Shown here: positions 1 to 5,748 of the stretch, in pieces
Layout of the letters: every line of letters begins with the position of its first letter
How positions within the stretch are numbered: the stretch's first letter is position 1
Assembly: GCA_020854785.1 (NCBI GenBank)
Contig: JAHFZE010000203.1
Coordinates: 1-6,989 of the forward strand
DNA: 6,989 nt
Direction of reading: 5' to 3'
Source of the DNA: Methanomethylovorans sp.
GTDB taxonomy: Archaea; Halobacteriota; Methanosarcinia; Methanosarcinales; Methanosarcinaceae
The notes under the pieces: model-generated
Told to the model about the DNA's origin: nothing
The model's input: the letters and a program-made list of their open reading frames with translations, nothing else
Databases searched by the model: none
Position numbers and translations under genes: made by a program

Positions 1-1
1 C

Positions 2-1366
2 TGGACAGAGGCAGAAGCCAGGGGAAAAAGGCTTGAGGAAATTTTCAACATCGTCAATGAAGATACGAGGCAGCAGGTTGAGATCCCAGTGCGCAGAGTA
101 TTGAGGGAAGGCCGGGTAGTAGGCCTGGCAAACCATACGCTATTGATCTCGAAAGACCACAGGGAGATACCCATTGCTGATAGTGGTTCGCCTATTGTGA
201 ATGAGAAGGGCGAGATAATTGGAGTTGTCCTGGTATTCCGCGACCAGACCGAAGAAAGGGCAGCTCAGAAGGCTCTTCTGGAAAGTGAGGTGCGTTTCAG
301 GCAGCTTGTCGAGAATGCACCTGAAGCCATTTTCGTTCAGACGAATGGTTGCTTTGCCTATGTCAATCCGGCAGCATTGCTTCTTTTTGGTGTTGATTCG
401 GCCAACCAGCTAATAGGTCAGCCTGTTCTGGAGCGTTTCCATCCGGATTTCCGCGATATTGTCCGTGAACGTATCCATCTTCTTAGTGACATGTCTGAAG
501 AGGTACCTAACATCGAAGAGATCTACTTGAGGCTTGACGGCACGCCTTTCAATGTAGAGGTTTCTGCAGTGCCGATAACCTATGATGGTCTCAACGGATC
601 CTTGGTATTTTTCAGGGATATCACTGAGCGTAAACAGGTGGAAAGAGCTCTCATCAGGGCAAAGCTGGTATCTGATGAGGCTAATCGCAGCAAGACCGAA
701 TTCCTGGCCAATACCAGCCATGAGCTGAAAACCCCATTGAATTCTATAATCGGCTTTTCAGAACTGATACTTGCTGGTGAGCTGGGAGAGGTCAGTGAGC
801 AACAGAAAAAATATATAGGGACTATACATGAAAGCGGCTATCTTCTCCTTAACATCATCAACAGGATATTGGATCTTTCCAGTATCGACTATGGACAGAT
901 AGACCTGGACTATACGAAATTCGATCTGTGCGATGCTATCCAGGATACCTGTGCAATGATGCAGGCGCTGGCAAAGAGAAAGGCTATTGAACTGATAGTT
1001 GACCTTGATGCACATATCAATGAGATAAATGCTGATATCATCAAGTTAAAGGAGATCATTTACAATCTTGTGGATAATTCCATAAAGTTCACACCTTATG
1101 GGGGAAACGTGGTCGTTGCTGCGAGTCTTAATGGAAACCATGTGCAGATATCTGTCTCAGACAATGGTATCGGTATTTCGGAAAAGGACATTGAAAGGAT
1201 ATTCGATCCCTTTTATCAGGTGGATAGCTCTACCACGCGCAGATATGGTGGGACCGGTCTTGGGCTTTCTCTTATATACCAGTTCATAAAAATGCACGGT
1301 GGGGACATTTGGGTGGAAAGTGAACCTGGGAAAGGTAGCACATTCACTTTTACGCTTCCGGTTTAA
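2..1366 (+). CDS. PAS-PAS sensor histidine kinase (5' end outside window)
   Basis: This is the C-terminal 454 residues of a cytoplasmic two-component sensor kinase. The reading frame is open from base 2, and the GTG at 89 falls inside a PAS domain, so the true start is upstream of the window. Visible residues 1-85 are the end of one PAS/PAC unit (DGREIPI-like strand followed by GVVLVFRDQTEER). A second PAS runs from about 93 to 212 (FRQLVENAPEAIF, then FFRDITERK). The HisKA helix pair follows at about 231-300, with the phospho-accepting His240 in NTSHELKTPLN. The HATPase_c domain fills 343 to the end, with the N box NLVDN (355-359), the G1 box DNGIGI (387-392), the F box FDPFYQ and the G2 box GGTGLGL (416-422). 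All catalytic boxes are intact and there is no receiver domain, membrane segment or adjacent response regulator. The ligand is unknown. The gene converges on hsdM with 48 bp between stops. Confidence 0.95.
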   Translation, partial: WTEAEARGKRLEEIFNIVNEDTRQQVEIPVRRVLREGRVVGLANHTLLISKDHREIPIADSGSPIVNEKGEIIGVVLVFRDQTEERAAQKALLESEVRFRQLVENAPEAIFVQTNGCFAYVNPAALLLFGVDSANQLIGQPVLERFHPDFRDIVRERIHLLSDMSEEVPNIEEIYLRLDGTPFNVEVSAVPITYDGLNGSLVFFRDITERKQVERALIRAKLVSDEANRSKTEFLANTSHELKTPLNSIIGFSELILAGELGEVSEQQKKYIGTIHESGYLLLNIINRILDLSSIDYGQIDLDYTKFDLCDAIQDTCAMMQALAKRKAIELIVDLDAHINEINADIIKLKEIIYNLVDNSIKFTPYGGNVVVAASLNGNHVQISVSDNGIGISEKDIERIFDPFYQVDSSTTRRYGGTGLGLSLIYQFIKMHGGDIWVESEPGKGSTFTFTLPV

Positions 1367-1381
1367 AGAAGTTAGCAATTT

Positions 1382-1394
1382 GTAAGCTGCTTAC
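1382..1394. other. Small palindrome between convergent genes
   Basis: GTAAGC-T-GCTTAC is a perfect 6-bp inverted repeat in the 48-bp gap between the kinase stop and the hsdM stop. It could form a short hairpin at the 3' end of both transcripts, followed on the + side by the T-rich stretch near 1411-1421. Archaeal termination relies mainly on T-tracts, so a terminator role is only a guess. Confidence 0.25.
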
Positions 1395-1414
1395 GGTATC
1401 TGCAGGAAGGATAA

Positions 1415-2890
1415 TTATTTTCCATTACCGTTGAGGGTTTCCACGATCTCTTTGAAGCTTTCCAGCCCTGCTTCTATGTTCTCTATTATCTCATTGGCGA
1501 GTATATCGGGATCTGGCAGGTTGTCCAGGTCTGCCAGGCTTTTGTCCTTGAGCCAGAAGATGTCCAGGTTTGTCTTGTCCCCTGTTGCTATTTCCTCATA
1601 GGTGAATCTGCGGAAACGGCCTTCAGCATCTTCCTTGCGCTTGGAACGGTTCTCAGGGTTATAGCACCGGATGAAGTCCTCAAGGTCTGTGAACCTAAGA
1701 GGGTTCTTTTTCAGGGTGTGGTGTACGTTGGTGCGGTAGTCGTATATCCATATTTCTTTAGTCCAGGGTTCTTTGGAGGCCGGTTTTGCCTCGAAGAACA
1801 GTACATTGGCCTTTACTCCGTGGGCGTAGAAAATGCCTGTGGGCAGGCGCAGGATGGTGTGCAGGTCGGTGTTCTCCAGGAGCTTTTTGCGGACCGTTTC
1901 ACCTGCTCCTCCTTCAAAGAGCACGTTGTCAGGCAGGACAACTGCTGCCTGCCCTCCTGTGCGGAGGATGGTGCGGATGTGCTGCACGAAATTGAGCTGC
2001 TTGTTGCTGGTAGTGACCCAGAAGTCCTGGCGGTTGTAAGTAAGGTCTTCTTTCTCCTGCTCACCTTCATCGTTGGTAAAGGTCATGCTGCTCTTCTTCC
2101 CGAAGGGCGGGTTGGTGAGCACGTAGTCGTACCTGATATTGGGATCGGCTATGAGGGCATCGGAATTGGAGATCATGTTTTCTCTGTCAATTTCTCCTAT
2201 GTTGTGCAAAAAAAGGTTCATGAGGGCCAGCCTGCGGGTCCCGGGTACTATCTCATTGCCTCCGAAGGTCTTTGTTTTAAGGAAGCGGCTCTGTTCACGG
2301 TCAAGGTTGTAATTGTACGTGAGGAAGTCGTAAGCTGCCAGGAAGAAGCCGCCTGTGCCGCAGCAGGGATCGCCTATGGTCTTCATGGGCTGCGGGCGCA
2401 GGCACTCCACCATGGCCTTGATGAGCGGGCGGGGTGTGAAGTACTGCCCGGCTCCACTTTTCGTGTCCTCTGCGTTCTTCTGCAGGAGTCCTTCGTAGAT
2501 CTCGCCTTTGGTATCCACTCCCATCATGACCCAGCTTTCCTTGTCAATCATATCAATGACCTTGTACAGCATGGCAGGGTCGCTGATCTTGTTCTGCGCC
2601 TTGAGGAAGATCTGTCCGAGCATTCCGGGTTTTTCGCCCAGCTCCTCCAGCAGTTCCCTGTAATGGGTATCCAGTTCTGCACCGCGCTTTTGTTTCAACA
2701 CATCCCATGTGTACTCCTCCGGGATGCCTATGTCCCGGCCGTATGGCGGTCTTCTGTATTCCTCGGCCATCTTGAGGAAGATGAGAAAGGTCAGCTGTTC
2801 CAGATAATCGCCATAGCTCACGCCGCCGTCCCGCAGGACGTTGCAGAAGCTCCAGACTTTGGAAACGATGGATGATGTGTTCTCAGACAT
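1415..2890 (-). CDS. hsdM: Type I restriction-modification system DNA methyltransferase subunit HsdM
   Basis: HsdM transfers a methyl group from S-adenosylmethionine to the N6 of adenine. It works with HsdS, which supplies sequence specificity, in an M2S1 complex. The 491-residue length is typical. The N-terminal helical HsdM_N domain covers about 1-130. The N6_Mtase domain opens with GQYFTPRPLI (148-157), then motif I, DPCCGTGGF (174-182, SAM binding; most relatives have DPACGTGGF), and the catalytic motif IV NPPF (260-263). The conserved block GVKANVLFF (358-366) follows. No frameshift or missing motif is seen, so the protein should fold and bind SAM. The ATG start lies 57 bp after a short relic frame. 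Upstream sequence is AT-rich with only a weak candidate TATA stretch (about 2914-2925), and no strong Shine-Dalgarno. It is the last gene of the - strand cluster. Its only visible HsdS partner is truncated. Confidence 0.96.
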   Translation of the reverse strand: MSENTSSIVSKVWSFCNVLRDGGVSYGDYLEQLTFLIFLKMAEEYRRPPYGRDIGIPEEYTWDVLKQKRGAELDTHYRELLEELGEKPGMLGQIFLKAQNKISDPAMLYKVIDMIDKESWVMMGVDTKGEIYEGLLQKNAEDTKSGAGQYFTPRPLIKAMVECLRPQPMKTIGDPCCGTGGFFLAAYDFLTYNYNLDREQSRFLKTKTFGGNEIVPGTRRLALMNLFLHNIGEIDRENMISNSDALIADPNIRYDYVLTNPPFGKKSSMTFTNDEGEQEKEDLTYNRQDFWVTTSNKQLNFVQHIRTILRTGGQAAVVLPDNVLFEGGAGETVRKKLLENTDLHTILRLPTGIFYAHGVKANVLFFEAKPASKEPWTKEIWIYDYRTNVHHTLKKNPLRFTDLEDFIRCYNPENRSKRKEDAEGRFRRFTYEEIATGDKTNLDIFWLKDKSLADLDNLPDPDILANEIIENIEAGLESFKEIVETLNGNGK

Positions 2891-2947
2891 GGTCTTTATC
2901 TCTGGGTTTGGAATAGTATTTTTGATTTTTTTAGTTGAATTTGATAC

Positions 2948-3046
2948 TCAAAAGCTGTGTTCAACTTGCGGGGTAACTTGCAGGGTAGCTTGCGGGGTCA
3001 GCCCTTCGCCATCCCGGATGATATTCTTCAGTTGCTCGGATATCAT
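2948..3046 (-). pseudogene. Short frame (32 aa): probable relic of a second AlbA_2-type gene, N-terminus joined to a TPQ-repeat linker
   Basis: The ATG at 3046 overlaps the TGA of the preceding AlbA_2 gene (ATGA), and the frame ends at TGA 2948-2950. The first 16 residues, MISEQLKNIIRDGEGLT, resemble the opening helix and EGxxxEFK entry of AlbA_2/schlafen-like proteins; the neighbouring intact protein has LKRLLKEEEGIRLEFK at the same place. They run straight into TPQATLQVTPQV, a four-residue repeat like the linkers that precede the C-terminal winged helix in this protein class. The middle of such a protein (DNA-binding core and ATPase) would be missing, as expected after an internal deletion. 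The frame then stops after EHSF. Resemblance is judged by eye on few residues, so a small real peptide or a chance frame remains possible. Confidence 0.5.
2963..2998. repeat. 12-bp tandem repeat, three units (TPQV-like coding)
   Basis: Three near-identical 12-bp units, AACTTGCGGGGT, AACTTGCAGGGT and AGCTTGCGGGGT, lie head to tail within the 32-residue relic frame. On the - strand they encode the TPQ-A, TLQ-V, TPQ-V units. Because the period is a multiple of three, copy-number change would not shift the frame. Confidence 0.85.
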
Positions 3047-4530
3047 GATGTATCTTGTGTTGTTTCCTTCATTTTTTGTTTCATTTCATTTGTCAAATAA
3101 TAACCACCAAGAAGAGTCGATCTATCGCTGAAATTGATTAAATTAGCGTCCTTTAATTGCTTGATGTATCTTTCAACACTGCTAACAGGTATTTTAGTTA
3201 CAGCAGCATAGTCGGGAACTTTTTTACCTTCATTTTCAGCAATTGCTTTTAAGAGTAGAGCAAGTTTTTCTTTCACCGGTTGGGTTGCTCCCTCAATTGC
3301 TCCCTCAATTGCTCCCTCAATTGCTCCCTCAATTGCTCCCTCTATCTTATCTTTAGCAATAGGAATGATGGTCTTGAATACGTTTCCTTCAATAAACTGA
3401 GGAGTGTCACTACCTGCGTATTCCTTGATAAAGCGGTTTACGTTCAAAACACCGGAACCTAATTCATCCACTCTTCCAAGCTGCATGAAAAATTTTACTA
3501 TCGCAGGATTTTTTGGGAACGGAGCAAACCTTTTTGGATCGATCTGTCCTTCTCCATGTGGATTGTTGGCGTTTTCAGCTTCTACCCGGTCTGCGTATAT
3601 TATAAATGTGCAGGGGTAGGCGTTCATGTATTCCCTGTGGACTATCAGATTTGCAACTACTTCTCTGAATATCTTATTTCTAAGACTTACCCGCTGATCG
3701 CCTTCCAGATAGAACTTGTCAGGCAAATGCTTGCCTACAAATGTCATTAGCTGTTCGTAGGCTTCTATCAGATTTGTCTGGATGTATTCGCGGTCATCGT
3801 AGCGGTAAATGTCTTTAATGCGGACAAGGGCATCGATTTTATAGTAAGGAAGAATTTGCTGGATCACTTCGTCCTTTCCGAGCAGTAAAGCCGCTGCAAG
3901 TGTATATCCTTCCTGTGCACTTTTGAGGTCTCGCTTCCACAGACCTGCTTTTTCCAGCATCTGCTGGTCGTTCAGTGCCAGCCAGGGATGGTTGTAATTG
4001 TAGCTTCTGATAAGATTCTTTATTTTCGGGAACAGGTCGGCTTTAAAGTCTTCAAAGCGCAGTGCGGGATAAATTATGCCTTCTGTGTAATGGGTTGTTT
4101 TGTGATTGTAGATTTCCGCTATCTGCTGTGGCTGTATGACTTTGAAATCCCCGTCATTGCTGCGGTTGAACACTGTATTTGCTGTCTTATGTATCTGTGA
4201 GCTGGCGGGAACCTGGATGTGGATCAGCCATTTCTCTTCAATTTCATAGGTTTGCGGAAACAGTATGAACGGCGGGTCAAGCTTTTGTGGGTTATTTGAA
4301 AGATTGACCAGATTAGTAACCATATTTTCGATCTCTGACTGCTCAACTCCTATTATATTGCCATTATCATCGGCTCCGAGGATGATATCCCCTCCATCCC
4401 GGTTGAGCATGGCGCAGATGGTCTCAAACAAGTTCCTTGGCAAAGCTTTACGCGCTTCCTTGAACTCAAGACGTATGCCTTCCTCTTCTTTGAGCAACCT
4501 TTTCAGCCGTTCCAGTCCCAATCTGCTCAC
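3043..4530 (-). CDS. AlbA_2 (schlafen-like) DNA-binding / HATPase_c_4 ATP-binding protein with winged-helix C-terminus
   Basis: This 495-residue protein belongs to the COG2865-like 'divergent AAA-4' or putative transcriptional regulator class. The AlbA_2 domain covers about 14-135, with the signature EEGIRLEFKEA (16-26) and GGDIILGADDNG (46-57). The HATPase_c_4-like module spans about 280-390, with REVVANLIVHREY (289-301) as N box and GRVDELGSGV (352-361) as glycine box. A flexible linker of five IEGA units (396-415) leads to a predicted winged helix (about 421-490; VPDYAAVTKIPVSSVERYIKQL). The start is GTG, chosen because AAGGA lies 6 nt upstream and the GTGA overlaps the stop of the hsdS-tail frame. 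Its own TGA overlaps the ATG of the following relic. Members often sit inside type I RM operons. Roles in regulation or nucleic-acid sensing are proposed, but none is established here. Confidence 0.9.
   Translation of the reverse strand: MSRLGLERLKRLLKEEEGIRLEFKEARKALPRNLFETICAMLNRDGGDIILGADDNGNIIGVEQSEIENMVTNLVNLSNNPQKLDPPFILFPQTYEIEEKWLIHIQVPASSQIHKTANTVFNRSNDGDFKVIQPQQIAEIYNHKTTHYTEGIIYPALRFEDFKADLFPKIKNLIRSYNYNHPWLALNDQQMLEKAGLWKRDLKSAQEGYTLAAALLLGKDEVIQQILPYYKIDALVRIKDIYRYDDREYIQTNLIEAYEQLMTFVGKHLPDKFYLEGDQRVSLRNKIFREVVANLIVHREYMNAYPCTFIIYADRVEAENANNPHGEGQIDPKRFAPFPKNPAIVKFFMQLGRVDELGSGVLNVNRFIKEYAGSDTPQFIEGNVFKTIIPIAKDKIEGAIEGAIEGAIEGAIEGATQPVKEKLALLLKAIAENEGKKVPDYAAVTKIPVSSVERYIKQLKDANLINFSDRSTLLGGYYLTNEMKQKMKETTQDTS
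3285..3344. repeat. 12-bp tandem repeat, five units, in the AlbA_2 gene
   Basis: Five consecutive copies of TTGCTCCCTCAA are present; the fifth ends CTA instead of CAA. On the - strand each unit encodes IEGA, giving residues 396-415 of the AlbA_2 protein. The four identical units suggest recent slippage expansion. A change of one unit alters linker length by four residues without breaking the frame. Confidence 0.97.
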
Positions 4531-4604
4531 CTTTTTTCCTTTACTTCTTTTTTCACTTTAATTCTTTCCAGCAAGTCTTCCACAGACTCCCACTTATGCG
4601 TCAT
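4527..4604 (-). pseudogene. hsdS C-terminal tail relic (25 aa)
   Basis: The frame reads MTHKWESVEDLLERIK followed by a lysine-rich end, and its TGA overlaps the GTG of the AlbA_2 gene. The core W-E-S-V-E-D-L-L-E-R-I matches the last residues of the HsdS in this window, W-E-P-A-E-V-L-L-E-R-I, which is a common ending of archaeal and bacterial HsdS. At DNA level 26 of 33 positions agree between this segment and the hsdS tail near 5775-5807. It starts only 20 bp after the flavoprotein stop, so almost all of that second hsdS has been lost. The divergence argues against a recent duplication. It may still be translated and couple ribosomes to the AlbA_2 start. An alternative is a genuine small leader frame, but the match makes a relic more likely. 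Confidence 0.65.
4537..4541 (-). promoter_or_regulatory. Shine-Dalgarno for the AlbA_2 gene
   Basis: AAGGA on the - strand lies 6 nt before the GTG at 4530, inside the coding part of the hsdS-tail relic. It supports the GTG start and suggests reinitiation by ribosomes finishing the overlapping short frame. Confidence 0.6.
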
Positions 4605-4624
4605 CCCGGATGAAATAAGTTACT

Positions 4625-5419
4625 TTATTTTTGTGCTTCAGCCATATCTTTTCTTATTTTTCTTCTCAGGAGCTTTTCGGCTGTCCATCCGATGGCGTTG
4701 TAAAGCGGATTAACTGGCACATCTACGTAGTATTTTGCTTGTGGGCTTAGCCAGCCTTGCTCTTTCCAGTAAGCGTGATCTGTGGGTGAGTCCTGAACAA
4801 GTTCTCCAAAACTTGCTTTCTGGGCATGGAATACAATGACATCTCTAAGCCCAGGTGAGCTGCGCTCTTTTCTCATGAGGGCATCGTAAAATATAGTAGC
4901 TGCTTTGTTCAGTTTTTGTTCGTTTGCAAGCTCTTTCTTCTTTGGTATCGCCATGGGGGGAGTGACGATGCCGACCTTGTGGGTTACTTCAAAACCCCAG
5001 ACGCTTGCTACCAGTTGCATATAATCGAGTATATCCTTAAGACCTGTGGCTCCGGTAGTTGAGAGCAGCAGAGCCTTTTTGTGAAAGAAGCGTGGGCGAT
5101 GGAATATGTACGACAGGCGGTCTATGAAGTTTTTCATGAGTGCGGATACACTCATGCCATATACGGGTGTTGCAAAGATCACTCCGTCAGCATCATGCAT
5201 TTTCTGCTCGATGAGAGGTGCATCGTCCTTGAACGGACAGTGGTCCTCTCCTTTGACAAAACAGCAAAAACAACCGCAGCAATGCGACAGGTTCACGTCT
5301 TTGAGCATAAGGTACTCAAATTCAGCGTCACCCTTTGACCGCATGACCTCTTCAATCTTCCTTACAGCCCGATAGGTATTACCCTTGCGCGGACTTCCCA
5401 TGATCACCAGGACTTTCAT
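4625..5419 (-). CDS. Isf-like flavodoxin-fold NAD(P)H/FMN-dependent oxidoreductase
   Basis: The predicted product has 264 residues and is a cytoplasmic flavodoxin-fold protein. The ATG at 5419 is preferred over the in-frame TTG at 5440 because the conserved first strand (MKVLVIMGSPRKGNT) starts there. GSPRKGNT forms the FMN phosphate loop; TPVYGMSVSALMKNFIDR (about 84-101) is the second FMN-binding region. Cysteines at 47, 50, 53 and 61 give C-x2-C-x2-C-x7-C, the compact motif that ligates the 4Fe-4S cluster in the methanogen iron-sulfur flavoprotein Isf; two further cysteines (48, 52) interleave with it. Isf is about 190 residues, so the final 80 or so residues, rich in aromatic and basic residues, are an extension. 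Likely reaction is electron transfer from reduced ferredoxin or NAD(P)H, substrate unknown. It sits between an hsdS remnant and an hsdS relic, an odd place for a redox gene. Confidence 0.88.
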   Translation of the reverse strand: MKVLVIMGSPRKGNTYRAVRKIEEVMRSKGDAEFEYLMLKDVNLSHCCGCFCCFVKGEDHCPFKDDAPLIEQKMHDADGVIFATPVYGMSVSALMKNFIDRLSYIFHRPRFFHKKALLLSTTGATGLKDILDYMQLVASVWGFEVTHKVGIVTPPMAIPKKKELANEQKLNKAATIFYDALMRKERSSPGLRDVIVFHAQKASFGELVQDSPTDHAYWKEQGWLSPQAKYYVDVPVNPLYNAIGWTAEKLLRRKIRKDMAEAQK

Positions 5420-5442
5420 ATTCTCAGCACATCCCTTCAATA

Positions 5443-5451
5443 TTCATATAG
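5443..5451 (-). promoter_or_regulatory. Candidate TATA box for the flavoprotein gene
   Basis: CTATATGAAT-like sequence on the - strand is centred about 28 bp upstream of the ATG at 5419. With the usual archaeal spacing, transcription would begin almost at the start codon, which would fit a nearly leaderless mRNA and explain the lack of a clear Shine-Dalgarno. No strong BRE is evident. This is sequence resemblance only. Confidence 0.3.
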
Positions 5452-5468
5452 TGCAAGGTATGATGTTT

Positions 5469-5522
5469 TCAGAGTCTCTGTTTTACTGTATCACTTACTA
5501 TATCACTTACTGTATCAATGAC
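5469..5522 (-). pseudogene. Possible linker relic with SDTV-type repeats
   Basis: The - strand frame reads VIDTVSDIVSDTVKQRL and then stops at TGA. No start codon precedes it in frame; a TAG sits immediately upstream. The four-residue periodicity (IDTV, SDIV, SDTV) resembles the linkers of AlbA_2 or Fic-type proteins. It may be a fragment of another lost companion gene. It is very short, and the repeats alone could have arisen by slippage in non-coding DNA. Confidence 0.3.
5483..5518. repeat. 12-bp tandem repeat, three units, upstream of the flavoprotein gene
   Basis: The units are TTACTGTATCAC, TTACTATATCAC and TTACTGTATCAA, with one substitution each in the second and third copies. They lie 64-99 bp upstream of the flavoprotein ATG. 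They could be operator-like sites for a regulator, or the DNA trace of an SDTV-type protein repeat. Confidence 0.85.
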
Positions 5523-5616
5523 CTATTGTGAAGATAAAATTTCACCATTACTTTTAATATTATGGGGTGTATGCCTTCGCTTCTTCTCTTTCCCTCTCTC
5601 AGACAACTTCATTTTT

Positions 5617-5718
5617 AACCACAGAGTTCACAGAGAACACGGAGAATGCAATTCTCCTGTGAACCGTGATCCCTATCCCTTTCTATTACTCTCTGTGACC
5701 TCTGTGTTCTCTGTGGTT
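5617..5718. repeat. Long imperfect inverted repeat with CACAGAG periodicity
   Basis: The arms are 5617-5644 and 5691-5718, matching at 23 of 28 positions around a 46-nt centre. Each arm starts AACCACAGAG from the outside and repeats CACAGAG-like heptamers every 9 bp. Inside the centre a perfect 7-bp stem, GGAGAAT/ATTCTCC with loop GCA, occupies 5641-5657, overlapping the end of the left arm. The rest of the 5441-5748 spacer holds the candidate TATA box and the 12-bp repeats described separately, and no convincing gene. Similar ACCACAGAG-type repeats are, as far as I recall, scattered between genes in many prokaryotic genomes. Its mobility and function are unknown. Confidence 0.85.
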
Positions 5719-5748
5719 TGATCTTTGCTTTGAATGAAGATCTATCAG

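Noticed and set aside
89..1366. Kinase starting at GTG 89
   Set aside because: The frame is open to the window edge and the upstream residues (TEAEARGKRLEEIFNIVNED) are typical PAS-linked sequence, so 89 is internal.
1718..2875. 385-codon open frame on the + strand
   Set aside because: It is antisense to hsdM throughout. It shows no recognisable domain, and the opposite strand carries all HsdM motifs in order.
3009..4614. Shared CATCCCGGATGA segment near 3010 and 4603
   Set aside because: The match is about 12 bp with no extension on either side; it could be a recombination trace but chance is just as likely.
4625..5440. TTG at 5440 as flavoprotein start
   Set aside because: It adds seven residues with no family match; the conserved first strand starts at ATG 5419, which also fits the candidate TATA spacing.
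5469..5612. Possible frame from ATG 5612 through an in-frame TAG into the SDTV repeats, as a pyrrolysine read-through gene
   Set aside because: Methanosarcinales can read TAG as pyrrolysine, but the 29 residues before TAG look non-coding and nothing conserved spans the codon.
5617..5718. CRISPR array
   Set aside because: The repeats are short (7-9 bp), arranged as an inverted pair, and have no spacers of regular length.
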